Shown: positions 1 to 5,601, counted from the first letter of the stretch. The stretch: DNA of 5,601 bases from Candidatus Methylomirabilota bacterium (GCA_016200385.1 JACQEV010000294.1:1-5601); one strand, 5' to 3'. The notes: generated by a model from the sequence alone, not told the origin. A program made the numbers and translations.

Positions 1-610
1 GCTTCAGGTCGGCCGGAATCTCCGCCTCGGAAAACTTCCCCGTGATGCCACTCTGGTAGATCACGGCTTTCATTCGCAGGAGATCGACAACACCCTGGAA
101 TGACGCCTGAGCTCCTATCGGAAGCTGTACCGGTGTCGCGACCGAACAGAGGTTCTTCCGAACGTCTTCCAGAACCCGGAAGAAGTCAGCCTGCTCCTGA
201 TCCATCTTGTTGATGAAGATCATCCTGGGGATGCCCCTTGCTTCGGCGTACGTCCAGACCTTCTCCGTCTGCACCTTCACGCCAGAGACGCCGCTGACCA
301 CCACAAGGGCAGAGTCAAGCACCCTCAGGCAACTCCGCGTGTCGGTCAAGAATATGGACGCTCCAGGGGTATCAACCAGGTTGAGCTTGTATCCCTTCCA
401 TTCGCAGAACGCGAGGGCAGAACTGACGCTCATCTTCCGCTTGATCTCGTCCTCGTCGAAATCGGTGACAGTCGTCCCATCATCGACCTTCCCGAGGCGA
501 GACGTGGAGCCTGCATCGAAGAGCAAGGCCTCGGTCAGGGTGGTTTTGCCCGCGCCTCCATGAGCCACAATTGCAACGTTTCGGATCTTAGCGATCTCCG
601 CCCTGCTCAC
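1..610 (-). CDS. Elongation factor G-like translational GTPase (EF-G paralogue), N-terminal part, truncated by the window edge
   Basis: About 203 N-terminal residues of a translation-factor GTPase of the EF-G family are visible; the rest lies beyond position 1. The P-loop is AHGGAGKTTL (residues 16-25), G3 is DTPG (80-83) and G4 is NKMD (134-137). The segment DEDEIKRKMSV (52-62) sits where canonical EF-G has its switch I RGITI motif and resembles the RK-[IM]-S form of type-II EF-Gs. The residue after DTPG is Ala84 instead of the catalytic His of canonical EF-G, and Ser61 stands where the switch I Thr normally is. The start is GTG at 610-608, behind a G-rich Shine-Dalgarno (GAGGGGGGAAGG); an in-frame TAG lies about 50 bases upstream. 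A terminator separates it from rplQ, so it is probably a separate transcription unit. The family acts in ribosomal translocation or recycling, but paralogues of this class are poorly characterised, so the exact role is open. Domains II-V, and hence completeness, cannot be judged. Confidence 0.9.
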   Translation of the reverse strand, partial: MSRAEIAKIRNVAIVAHGGAGKTTLTEALLFDAGSTSRLGKVDDGTTVTDFDEDEIKRKMSVSSALAFCEWKGYKLNLVDTPGASIFLTDTRSCLRVLDSALVVVSGVSGVKVQTEKVWTYAEARGIPRMIFINKMDQEQADFFRVLEDVRKNLCSVATPVQLPIGAQASFQGVVDLLRMKAVIYQSGITGKFSEAEIPADLK

Positions 611-660
611 GACCCTTCCCCCCTCATCGCGGAGCCCAGCTTCCTCCTATTGAGGCCCTT

Positions 661-690
661 TTCCTAACACACGGGCCGCGCCATTGTAAA
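661..690 (-). promoter_or_regulatory. Weak candidate sigma70-type promoter for the EF-G-like gene
   Basis: On the minus strand TTTACA (690-685, five of six matches to TTGACA) is followed after 18 bases by TAGGAA (666-661, three of six matches to TATAAT). It lies just after the operon terminator and about 50 bases before the GTG start of the EF-G-like gene, which is where a promoter would be expected. The -10 match is poor, so this is a placement-driven guess. Confidence 0.25.
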
Positions 691-708
691 GGGAAATCCC
701 ACCTGCGT

Positions 709-752
709 AAAAGAAGGATGCCCTTCCCGAACGGCTCGAGAAGGGCATCCTT
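709..752 (-). terminator. Rho-independent terminator closing the ribosomal protein operon
   Basis: A perfect 13-bp inverted repeat has arms at 714-726 and 740-752. It is extended inside by a CGA/TCG helix (728-730 with 736-738) after one mismatch. Read on the minus strand, the 3' arm ends in CCTT and runs straight into CTTTTA, giving an interrupted U-tract (709-712 plus the end of the arm). It begins 28 bases after the rplQ stop codon, the expected place for the end of the operon. On the plus strand only three Ts follow the stem, so it looks directional, with little plus-strand activity. Confidence 0.88.
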
Positions 753-780
753 TCATCTCATCATGCAGGACGGGCGGTCT

Positions 781-1272
781 TCAAGGTCGGGCTGCTCTCT
801 CGGCCTCGCCCGCTTGAGCCGCCAGCGGTTCGGCCGGCTTTTGCCCTGCGGCCGGCCCCTTGTGTTGACGGCGACCGCGCCGTTTCGCTGGCTTCGCCAA
901 AGGCTCGGGGGCGGCGCCAGAGCCCACCAGCTCGATGGCCGCAAGCGGTGCGCCGTCACCCATTCTGTAATCCAACTTTGTAATCCTCGTGTAGCCACCG
1001 TTTCGATCTTTGTACCGGCCTCCGATGGACTCGAACAACTTTTTCAACACCTTCTCGTCCTCGATAACTTCCGCCGCCTGCCGACGCGCATGGAGATCCT
1101 CTCGCTTCGCCAGCGTGATAACCTTTTCTGCCAGCTTGCGCAGTTCCTTGGCCTTGGCTTCGGTTGTCACGATCTTTTCGTAATGGAAAAGTGACGTCAG
1201 AAGGTTCCGGAGGAGCATCTCGCGGTGAGCCGTCGTCCGGCCGAGCTTTCTCCCCGCTTTCCTATGCCTCAT
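781..1272 (-). CDS. rplQ: 50S ribosomal protein L17
   Basis: 163-residue L17, a large-subunit protein located near the exit-tunnel side of the ribosome. The N-terminus [13 protein letters not shown] and the following [10 protein letters not shown] are the family hallmark. The core ends around residue 116 with [22 protein letters not shown], matching the end of the ordinary bacterial protein. Residues 117-163 form a low-complexity tail rich in Ala, Pro, Lys and Arg (for example [10 protein letters not shown]), so the protein is longer than the roughly 120-130 residues usual in proteobacteria. The ATG start (1272-1270) has GGGAG eight bases upstream. It is the last gene of the operon, 49 bases after rpoA and followed by the terminator. 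Confidence 0.97.
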   Translation of the reverse strand: MRHRKAGRKLGRTTAHREMLLRNLLTSLFHYEKIVTTEAKAKELRKLAEKVITLAKREDLHARRQAAEVIEDEKVLKKLFESIGGRYKDRNGGYTRITKLDYRMGDGAPLAAIELVGSGAAPEPLAKPAKRRGRRQHKGPAAGQKPAEPLAAQAGEAERAARP

Positions 1273-1321
1273 GACTCACGCTCCCGCCAGGCTCTGAGGC
1301 CCGGCAAGCCCCGGCCGCAGT

Positions 1322-2338
1322 TCAGGCCTTGGAGGTCTTCTCGCCACGCTTGCCGGCAAGCTCGCCGATGGGGAACCCCTCAAGCTTCATCCCCAACGTC
1401 AACCCCATGCCAGTAAGGATTTCCTTGATCTCGTTTAAAGACTTCCGACCAAAGTTCTTTGTCTTCAACATCTCGGCTTCAGTCTTTTGGACGAGCTCGT
1501 AAATATACCGAATACTGGAGTTCTTCAAGCAATTGGCCGACCGCACCGAGAGCTCCAGTTCATCGACGCTTCGATTCAGGTGCTCCAGCAACTGCTCCCT
1601 CTCCTGGTCGACGGCCACGCCCTCTCCTTCAGGCTCCTCCTCGAAGTTGATGAACATGCTCAAGTGGTCCTTGAGGATTTTCGCAGCATAGGCGATGGCG
1701 TCTTGGGGTAGAACGCTCCCGTCAGTCCAGACCTCCAGGGTGAGTTTGTTGTAGTCCGTGGCTTGGCCGACGCGAGTGTCCTCGACCAAGAAATTCACCT
1801 TGCGAATCGGTGAGAAGATGGAGTCGATGGCGATCGCGTCAACGGGTTGACCGTCCCTTTTGTTTCGGTCGGCGGGGACGTAGCCGCGCCCATGGCGAAC
1901 CTCCATCTCCATCTCAAGCTTGCCATCCTTATCCAGGGTGGCAAGGTGCAGCTCAGGGTTCAGGATCTCCACATCGGGATCCGGTGTGATGTGCGCGGCT
2001 CGAATCTCCCCCTCTGAAGAAACCTTCAGGTAGATGGTCTTGGGGTGTTCCACGTTGAGCTTGACCCGAAGCCCCTTAATGTTCAGGATGATATCGGTCA
2101 CATCTTCTTTCACCCCGGGGATGGTGGAGAACTCATGGAGGGCCCCGGAGACCCGGACCGAGGTAACCGCTGCCCCCTCGATCGCGGAAAGGAGGATGCG
2201 CCGAAGCGCATTACCGATTGTCAATCCGAAACCGCGTTCGAAGGGCTCCGCAAAAAACTTCCCGTATGTGCTGGTCAGCGTTTCCAGCTCACATTCCAGC
2301 CGCTTTGGCTTCTGGAAGCCCTTAAACTTCTGAATCAT
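1322..2338 (-). CDS. rpoA: DNA-directed RNA polymerase subunit alpha
   Basis: 338-residue alpha subunit, which dimerises to nucleate RNA polymerase assembly and contacts promoter UP elements and activators. The N-terminal domain (about 1-235) shows [17 protein letters not shown] (31-47), the dimer and beta-contact region, then [13 protein letters not shown] and [18 protein letters not shown]. An acidic linker (about 233-255) leads to the C-terminal domain with [12 protein letters not shown] (262-273), holding the Arg and Asn used for DNA minor-groove contact (Arg266, Asn269), and the helix-hairpin-helix [11 protein letters not shown] (295-305). Length is normal. The frame is also open to a GTG at 2344, but that codon lies inside the Shine-Dalgarno GGGAGGTG (2349-2342). 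The ATG at 2338 has ideal five-base spacing and is preferred. The gene sits 21 bases after rpsD and 49 before rplQ in the standard alpha-operon order. Confidence 0.97.
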   Translation of the reverse strand: MIQKFKGFQKPKRLECELETLTSTYGKFFAEPFERGFGLTIGNALRRILLSAIEGAAVTSVRVSGALHEFSTIPGVKEDVTDIILNIKGLRVKLNVEHPKTIYLKVSSEGEIRAAHITPDPDVEILNPELHLATLDKDGKLEMEMEVRHGRGYVPADRNKRDGQPVDAIAIDSIFSPIRKVNFLVEDTRVGQATDYNKLTLEVWTDGSVLPQDAIAYAAKILKDHLSMFINFEEEPEGEGVAVDQEREQLLEHLNRSVDELELSVRSANCLKNSSIRYIYELVQKTEAEMLKTKNFGRKSLNEIKEILTGMGLTLGMKLEGFPIGELAGKRGEKTSKA

Positions 2339-2341
2339 CAA

Positions 2342-2349
2342 CACCTCCC
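2342..2349 (-). promoter_or_regulatory. Shine-Dalgarno of rpoA (decides the start codon)
   Basis: GGGAGGTG on the minus strand is close to a perfect complement of the 16S rRNA anti-Shine-Dalgarno. Its GGAGG core ends five bases before the ATG at 2338-2336. The upstream GTG candidate (2344-2342) is part of this element and cannot be the start it serves, so the shorter RpoA reading is favoured. Confidence 0.85.
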
Positions 2350-2359
2350 ACGCCCGCCA

Positions 2360-2986
2360 TTACTTGGAGTAGAGCGCAACGATCAACTGTTCCTCTACGG
2401 GAATGGCTATCTCCTCCCGAGTCGGGGTCGATCGGACAGTCCCTTTCAGGTTATCCGCATCCAACTCCAGCCAGCTCGGCAACGGTCGTTTCTTGGCCCC
2501 TTCGAGAGCTGCCTTGATGGCCACCATCTCCCGACTCTTAGGTCGCACCTCGATGGTCTCGCCTGGGCGGAGCCTATAGGACGGAATGTCCGTCTTGCGT
2601 CCGTTCACGAGAAAGTGACCGTGGCTGATCAACATCCTCGACTGCGCCCGGGAGGCGGCGAAGCCGAGACGATGGACAACGCTATCCAGCCGCTGCTCCA
2701 GGATCCGTATCAGGTTTTGCCCACTCATCCCCTTTTGCTGCTCGGCCAGGCGAAAGTATTTTCGGAACTGTCTTTCCAGAACTCCATAGATCCGGCGCGT
2801 CTTCTGCTTCTCGCGAAGCTGCGTGCAGTAATCCGAGAGTTTCGTCCGTCGCTGGCCGTGTTGGCCGGGGGCGTAGTTCCGCTTCTCAATTGCGCATTTG
2901 ACAGAAAAGCACCGATCCCCTTTCAGAAACAGCTTCATCCCCTCCCGCCTGCAGAGCTTGCAGACGGGATCCCGATACCTAGCCAC
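2360..2986 (-). CDS. rpsD: 30S ribosomal protein S4 (zinc-binding, four-Cys form)
   Basis: 208-residue S4, a primary 16S rRNA binder that nucleates 30S assembly. The N-terminal [15 protein letters not shown] continues to Cys26 and Cys31. Cys9, Cys12, Cys26 and Cys31 match the four-cysteine zinc knuckle of the C+ S4 class seen in Thermus and absent from E. coli S4. YAPGQHGQ (39-46), [12 protein letters not shown] and the S4 RNA-binding domain (about 98-160, with [12 protein letters not shown] and SHGHFLVNG) follow, and the end is [13 protein letters not shown]. The start is GTG at 2986-2984, preceded by GGGAGGG with about five-base spacing. It gives the conserved ARYRDP N-terminus and the usual length; the open frame extends upstream to 3025 but the added residues look unrelated to S4. 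In other bacteria S4 is the autoregulator of the alpha operon or of its own mRNA, relevant to the structures ahead of this gene. Confidence 0.97.
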   Translation of the reverse strand: MARYRDPVCKLCRREGMKLFLKGDRCFSVKCAIEKRNYAPGQHGQRRTKLSDYCTQLREKQKTRRIYGVLERQFRKYFRLAEQQKGMSGQNLIRILEQRLDSVVHRLGFAASRAQSRMLISHGHFLVNGRKTDIPSYRLRPGETIEVRPKSREMVAIKAALEGAKKRPLPSWLELDADNLKGTVRSTPTREEIAIPVEEQLIVALYSK

Positions 2987-2990
2987 GAAA

Positions 2991-3021
2991 CCCTCCCTGG
3001 AGGGCGGTCCTGCCCCCCGCC
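2991..3021 (-). promoter_or_regulatory. rpsD Shine-Dalgarno within a possible hairpin and competing upstream hairpin
   Basis: The rpsD Shine-Dalgarno GGGAGGG occupies 2997-2991. In the mRNA, CCCUC (3004-3000) can pair with GAGGG (2995-2991) around a CAGG loop, which would hide the ribosome binding site. Just upstream, GGCGG (3021-3017) can pair with CCGCC (3007-3003) around a nine-base loop. The two helices share positions 3003-3004, so they cannot both form fully. The pairing is seen in the sequence; a regulatory role is inference. GC-rich DNA makes short stems common, hence the modest confidence. Confidence 0.4.
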
Positions 3022-3100
3022 TCATGCTCGCGCCGGCGAACGCCGCCCCGAACGGCCCTCTCTTCTCCGAAGGAACAGTTCGGCAGCCAGAGCGACTGTC

Positions 3101-3511
3101 TCATACTCGTCTCCGCTTGGGCGGCCGACAACCGTTATGGGGAATCGGCGTCACGTCTTTAATGACGGCGATTTCGAGGCCTGCCGCCTGCAAGGCCCGG
3201 ATGGCAGCCTCACGGCCAGCTCCTGGTCCCTTGACATACACTTTGACTTCTTTCATCCCGTAGCCCATTGCCTTCTGAGCAGCCTTCTCTGCCGCCATCT
3301 GCGCGGCAAATGGGGTGCTCTTCCGCGAACCCTTAAACCCCACGGAGCCCGCACTGGCCCAGGCTATAGAGTTGCCTGCTGCATCAGTGATGGTGACGAT
3401 GGTATTGTTAAATGTCGCTTGGACGCAGGCGATCCCGTGAGCGATGTTCTTGTGCTCCTTCTTGCCTCCTGCACGTCCTACCGGACGCCTCGGTGTCACT
3501 TCCTCCGCCAT
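3101..3511 (-). CDS. rpsK: 30S ribosomal protein S11
   Basis: 136-residue S11, a protein of the 30S platform that contacts mRNA near the E site. After a short variable basic N-terminus (1-20) come [19 protein letters not shown] (25-43), [21 protein letters not shown] (51-71), [15 protein letters not shown] (93-107) and the invariant C-terminus [16 protein letters not shown]. Length is close to the E. coli protein. The ATG at 3511-3509 has GGAGG (3520-3516) four bases upstream; the frame continues upstream to 3553 but those residues are not S11-like and would place the ribosome binding site inside the gene. It lies 111 bases after rpsM and 114 before rpsD. The mRNA sequence CGAGTGACTTACTCG (3537-3523) makes a small hairpin that ends just before the Shine-Dalgarno without covering it. 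Confidence 0.97.
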   Translation of the reverse strand: MAEEVTPRRPVGRAGGKKEHKNIAHGIACVQATFNNTIVTITDAAGNSIAWASAGSVGFKGSRKSTPFAAQMAAEKAAQKAMGYGMKEVKVYVKGPGAGREAAIRALQAAGLEIAVIKDVTPIPHNGCRPPKRRRV

Positions 3512-3577
3512 TCTCCCTCCGTCGAGTAAGTCACTCGTTGAAACGCAAGTCACACAGAGCGAACACTGGAAATCGGG

Positions 3578-3599
3578 CCGGACGAGACGGCTCGACCGG
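3578..3599 (-). other. Hairpin in the rpsM-rpsK spacer
   Basis: CCGG (3578-3581) pairs with CCGG (3596-3599) and CGAG (3583-3586) with CTCG (3591-3594), with one A.A mismatch on the plus strand (T.T in the minus-strand transcript) and a four-base loop. No T-run follows on the minus strand, so it is not an intrinsic terminator. It may be a processing or stability element, or have no function. Confidence 0.35.
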
Positions 3600-3622
3600 G
3601 TGACTCAATGGGGCATATCGAA

Positions 3623-3997
3623 TCAGGTCTTCTTACTCTTCATGCCAACCATCCGGCGAGGCCCCTTGCGCGTTCTCGCATTGGTGCTGGTCCGCTGGCC
3701 ACGAACCGGGAGCCCACGGCGATGCCTCAGACCGCGATAGGTTCCGATATCCATGAGCCGCTTGATGTTCATGGACACCTCACGCTTGAGGTCCCCTTCA
3801 ACCTTGTAGTTCCCCTCGATGGTTCGCCGCAACTTCGTGATCTCTTCCTCGGTGAGATCCTTGACGCGGACGTCCGGGCTGACCCCGGAGTCCCTCAAGA
3901 TCTTGCGCGAAGAGGAATGACCAATGCCGTAGATATACGTCAGCGCTACCTCGAGGCGTTTTTCTCTTGGAAGGTCTGTGCCGGCGATGCGTGCCAT
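3623..3997 (-). CDS. rpsM: 30S ribosomal protein S13
   Basis: 124-residue S13, a 30S head protein that contacts the P-site tRNA and the intersubunit bridge to the 50S. It begins [21 protein letters not shown], shows the helix-two-turn-helix [11 protein letters not shown] (24-34), and [11 protein letters not shown] (48-58). It ends with the conserved basic region [17 protein letters not shown] (87-103) and [11 protein letters not shown] (105-115), whose extended tail reaches the tRNAs. Length is normal. The ATG (3997-3995) has only a G-rich CGGGGGA as Shine-Dalgarno. It follows rpmJ after 110 bases filled by the heptad repeat element, and precedes rpsK by 111 bases. In E. coli the S4-binding regulatory pseudoknot lies in the leader of this gene; here that place is occupied by the repeats. 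Confidence 0.97.
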   Translation of the reverse strand: MARIAGTDLPREKRLEVALTYIYGIGHSSSRKILRDSGVSPDVRVKDLTEEEITKLRRTIEGNYKVEGDLKREVSMNIKRLMDIGTYRGLRHRRGLPVRGQRTSTNARTRKGPRRMVGMKSKKT

Positions 3998-4006
3998 TGT
4001 TCCCCC

Positions 4007-4110
4007 GTTGTTCGTTCAGAGTTCGTAGTTCAGCGTTCAGCGTTCAGAGATAAGATCCTTCGAGGGTGAACCTCTCTATGAACTATCCACTCTGAACTAT
4101 GAACTGTTCA
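4007..4110. repeat. Inverted pair of heptanucleotide repeat tracts between rpmJ and rpsM
   Basis: On the plus strand 4014-4048 is five consecutive 7-base units: gttcaga, gttcgta, gttcagc, gttcagc, gttcaga, with a degenerate gttgttc before them (4007-4013). At 4076-4110 there are five units in the opposite orientation: ctatgaa, ctatcca, ctctgaa, ctatgaa, ctgttca. The tracts are complementary: 4014-4032 matches the reverse complement of 4079-4097 at 16 of 19 positions. The transcript could form one long hairpin with a roughly 46-base loop. A second 9-bp inverted repeat (agggtgaac 4063-4071, gttcaccct 4106-4114) offers an alternative fold and reaches into the last codons of rpmJ. The right tract includes the rpmJ stop codon. 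Confidence 0.8.
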
Positions 4111-4221
4111 CCCTTGCCGCTGCTTATGGCGAGGATTCTCGCAGACGATCCGAAGCACGCGTTTTCGTCGAATGATCTTACACTTCTCACAGATCGGCTT
4201 TACTGACGCCCGAACCTTCAT
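4108..4221 (-). CDS. rpmJ: 50S ribosomal protein L36 (zinc-ribbon form)
   Basis: 37-residue L36, the smallest large-subunit protein, which helps organise 23S rRNA. The complete sequence starts [19 protein letters not shown] and ends [12 protein letters not shown]. The ligands Cys11, Cys14, Cys27 and His32 form the C-C-C-H zinc ribbon, so this is the zinc-dependent form and not the cysteine-free paralogue. Length is exactly that typical of the family. The ATG (4221-4219) is preceded by only a weak G-rich element (CGGGG). It lies between infA and rpsM as in most bacteria, 58 bases after infA. Its TGA stop lies within the heptad repeat element. Confidence 0.97.
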   Translation of the reverse strand: MKVRASVKPICEKCKIIRRKRVLRIVCENPRHKQRQG

Positions 4222-4279
4222 GGCAACCCCGTGCGCGGTGGGGGAATCTGCAACTCCCCTAACCCCTCTACCCTAGAGT

Positions 4280-4498
4280 CTACTTGTAACGGTAAATGAT
4301 CCGCCCTCGCGTCAGGTCGTAGGGGGACAGCTCCACAATCACCTTGTCCCCAGGGAGTATTCGAATGAAATGCATGCGCATCTTCCCCGAGATGTGCGCA
4401 AGGACCTTATGCCCCGTTTCTAGCTCCACCCGGAACATCGCATTCGGCAGAGGCTCGATCACGGTTCCCTCAACTTCAATCGCTTCTTCCTTCGGCAT
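4280..4498 (-). CDS. infA: Translation initiation factor IF-1
   Basis: 72-residue IF-1, a single OB-fold protein that occupies the ribosomal A site during initiation and aids IF-2 and IF-3. The sequence runs [19 protein letters not shown], then MFRVEL, the RNA-binding core [21 protein letters not shown] (36-56) and [17 protein letters not shown], nearly the same pattern and exactly the same length as E. coli IF-1. The ATG at 4498-4496 is chosen because it gives the family N-terminus; the frame is open further upstream into map but those residues are not IF-1. The Shine-Dalgarno is poor, and the start is only 20 bases after the map stop, so translational coupling is likely. The stop is TAG. 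Confidence 0.97.
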   Translation of the reverse strand: MPKEEAIEVEGTVIEPLPNAMFRVELETGHKVLAHISGKMRMHFIRILPGDKVIVELSPYDLTRGRIIYRYK

Positions 4499-4518
4499 CA
4501 GCGACCCGTGCCCCTCAC

Positions 4519-5283
4519 TCACCCGGCCCCGTCCAGGGAGGTAAGAATCTCTGTCCCCTCGTGGGTGAGCGCAACGCTGTGCTCGAAATGGGCGGAAAGG
4601 GACCTGTCGCACGTCACCGCCGTCCATCGATCTTCTTGGATCGTCACCTCCGGCCCGCCAGCATTGACCATAGGCTCGATGGCCAACACCAAGCCGGGTT
4701 TGAGCGTCGGGCCAAAGGGGGGTCGACCCGGTGGGCCGAAGTTCGGGATCTGTGGCTCCTCGTGGAGGGAGCGGCCGATCCCATGGCCGACAAAGAGACG
4801 CACCACCGAGTACCCCTGAGACTCGACCGTGGACTGCACCGCATACGAGATATCCGACAATCGATTCCCCGAACGGGCAGCCTCGATCGCACGCTGTAGC
4901 GACTCTTGCGTAACAGCTATCAAACGCCTGGCCTCTTCTGATACCTGACCCACGGGGACCGTGACCGCAGCATCCGCGTAATAGCCATCGACAACCGCCC
5001 CAAGATCGAGGCTGATGATATCGCCCTCCCTGAGTTTGCGCCCCGAGGGGAACGCGTGTACCACCTGCTCGTTAACAGACGCACACAGCGTATAGGGGTA
5101 ATCTCGATACCCCTTGAAAGCCGGCTTGCCACCTCGCTTCAGGATGTATTCCTCGGCAACGCGGTCCAACTCCAGGGTGGTCATCCCTGGCTCCGCCAGC
5201 CTCGTGAGCCTGTCAAGGGCCTCGGCCACAATGCGGCCGCTCTTGCGCATCAGGTCGATCTCCCAGGAAGACTTGAAGATCAT
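4519..5283 (-). CDS. map: Methionine aminopeptidase, type I
   Basis: 254-residue type I MetAP, the cytosolic dinuclear metalloenzyme that removes the initiator methionine from nascent proteins. The pita-bread fold ligands are all present: Asp93 in SLDLGA, Asp104 in YYADAAVT, His167 in [12 protein letters not shown], Glu203 in AIEPMVNAG and Glu234 in FEHSVALT. His76 ([10 protein letters not shown]) and His174 match the substrate-site histidines. Length is normal for the short form without an N-terminal zinc finger. The stretch [16 protein letters not shown] (182-197) is slightly longer and Pro/Gly-richer than the equivalent E. coli loop. The ATG at 5283-5281 gives the family-like N-terminus [13 protein letters not shown]; an in-frame GTG directly before it is possible. 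There is no clear Shine-Dalgarno and adk ends 12 bases upstream, so coupling to adk translation is likely. Confidence 0.95.
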   Translation of the reverse strand: MIFKSSWEIDLMRKSGRIVAEALDRLTRLAEPGMTTLELDRVAEEYILKRGGKPAFKGYRDYPYTLCASVNEQVVHAFPSGRKLREGDIISLDLGAVVDGYYADAAVTVPVGQVSEEARRLIAVTQESLQRAIEAARSGNRLSDISYAVQSTVESQGYSVVRLFVGHGIGRSLHEEPQIPNFGPPGRPPFGPTLKPGLVLAIEPMVNAGGPEVTIQEDRWTAVTCDRSLSAHFEHSVALTHEGTEILTSLDGAG

Positions 5284-5295
5284 CACGGCTGTGGC

Positions 5296-5601
5296 TTACG
5301 CCCGCCCCAGGGCGTGATGGATGCGCTGAGAGATTTCCTCGATTGTTCCCCGGCCGTCGATCCGCCTGAGCAGCCCCATCTTGTCATAATAGGCAATCAG
5401 CGGTTGAGTCTGCTCCCGATACACCCGCAGCCGATGGCGGATCGTGTCTTCCTTATCATCGTCCCGCTGGTAGAGCACGCCGCCGCATTTGTCGCAGACG
5501 CCACTCTCCCCTGGTGGATGAGTGTCAACATGGAACATATACCCGCAGTCACGACAGACTCGTCGTCCCGCAAGTCGCCTGATCAGATCTTCCTCAGGCA
5601 C
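5296..5601 (-). CDS. adk: Adenylate kinase, C-terminal part, 5' end outside the window
   Basis: The last 101 residues of adenylate kinase, which interconverts ATP and AMP with two ADP. The frame is open to the window edge and the first visible codon is an internal GTG (Val), so the start is missing. VPEEDLIRRLAGRRVC leads into the LID domain, where Cys16, Cys19, Cys36 and Cys39 of the visible fragment (CRDCG and CDKCGG) form the structural zinc site found in the long, zinc-bearing bacterial Adks and not in E. coli. LYQRDDDKEDTIRHRLRVY supplies the conserved LID and core arginines and DD motif, followed by QTQPLIAYYDKMGLL and a C-terminal helix. The ATP-binding P-loop and AMP-binding domain lie upstream of the window. 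It is followed by map after 12 bases, the classic order. Confidence 0.96.
   Translation of the reverse strand: MPEEDLIRRLAGRRVCRDCGYMFHVDTHPPGESGVCDKCGGVLYQRDDDKEDTIRHRLRVYREQTQPLIAYYDKMGLLRRIDGRGTIEEISQRIHHALGRA

Noticed and set aside
607..627. A six-codon leader frame (ATG to TGA) whose stop overlaps the GTG start of the EF-G-like gene
   Set aside because: The overlap geometry would suit translational coupling, but the only good AGGAGG is about 15 bases upstream of its ATG, too far, and a frame this short in a G-run is easily chance.
714..752. Terminator stem acting on the plus strand as well
   Set aside because: Only three Ts follow the stem on that strand and there is no plus-strand gene ending nearby.
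753..998. Second minus-strand frame overlapping the end of rplQ
   Set aside because: It lies within the rplQ coding region in another frame, has low-complexity Arg/Pro composition and no family resemblance.
2339..2344. GTG start for rpoA six bases upstream of the chosen ATG
   Set aside because: The GTG overlaps the Shine-Dalgarno itself, while the ATG at 2338 has ideal spacing.
2987..3025. Longer S4 with 13 extra N-terminal residues
   Set aside because: The extension is Gly/Pro/Arg-rich, unlike any S4 N-terminus I know, and the strong ribosome binding site sits just before the GTG that yields ARYRDP.
2045..3529. A 494-codon open frame on the plus strand
   Set aside because: It lies antisense across rpoA, rpsD and rpsK, its translation shows no recognisable domain, and it spans spacers and gene boundaries. 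It is a shadow of codon bias in GC-rich ribosomal genes on the opposite strand.
4014..4048. Tandem repeats as a possible CRISPR array
   Set aside because: The units are seven bases with no spacers, far shorter than CRISPR repeats, and no cas genes are present.
4241..4278. Two small hairpins in the infA-rpmJ spacer (4241-4259 and 4266-4278)
   Set aside because: Each is only five base pairs with no run of Ts after it; stems this size are expected by chance in this base composition.

Overview
The window is the distal half of a bacterial ribosomal-protein (spc/alpha) operon, with every real gene on the minus strand. Read in the direction of transcription (high to low coordinates) the order is adk (3' end only), map, infA, rpmJ, rpsM, rpsK, rpsD, rpoA, rplQ. 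A rho-independent terminator then closes the cluster, and the 5' part of a divergent elongation factor G paralogue follows. This order is the widespread bacterial one and identifies the genes as firmly as their sequences do.

The organism is a bacterium of moderately high GC (high fifties by eye). L36, S4 and adenylate kinase all carry the four-ligand, zinc-binding form of their metal sites. The extra EF-G is of the type-II-like class. The alpha subunit begins with an [12 protein letters not shown] segment, which I associate from memory with NC10/Methylomirabilota and neighbouring deep Gram-negative lineages. That placement is a low-confidence inference; the genes alone do not fix the phylum.

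Layout: 5601-4280 carries adk, map and infA, packed with gaps of about 12-20 bases. From 4279 to 2987 the genes rpmJ, rpsM, rpsK and rpsD are separated by unusually roomy spacers; the three after rpmJ are each about 110 bases. These spacers hold structure that the genes do not explain. Between rpmJ and rpsM there are two oppositely oriented heptanucleotide repeat tracts that can fold into one large hairpin. A stem with an A.A mismatch lies between rpsM and rpsK. A hairpin that would hide the Shine-Dalgarno of rpsD overlaps a competing upstream hairpin. From 2359 to 781, rpoA and rplQ are again close together. From 780 to 611 there is a terminator and a weak possible promoter, and from 610 to 1 the EF-G-like gene runs off the window.

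The genes serve protein synthesis and its coupling to transcription: nucleotide supply (Adk), removal of initiator methionine (MetAP), initiation (IF-1), small and large subunit proteins (S13, S11, S4, L36, L17) and the RNA polymerase alpha subunit. The gene content is ordinary. The points worth a second look are the heptad repeat hairpin, the possible rpsD translational switch, and the EF-G paralogue, which lacks the usual catalytic histidine. I see no new multi-gene system here.
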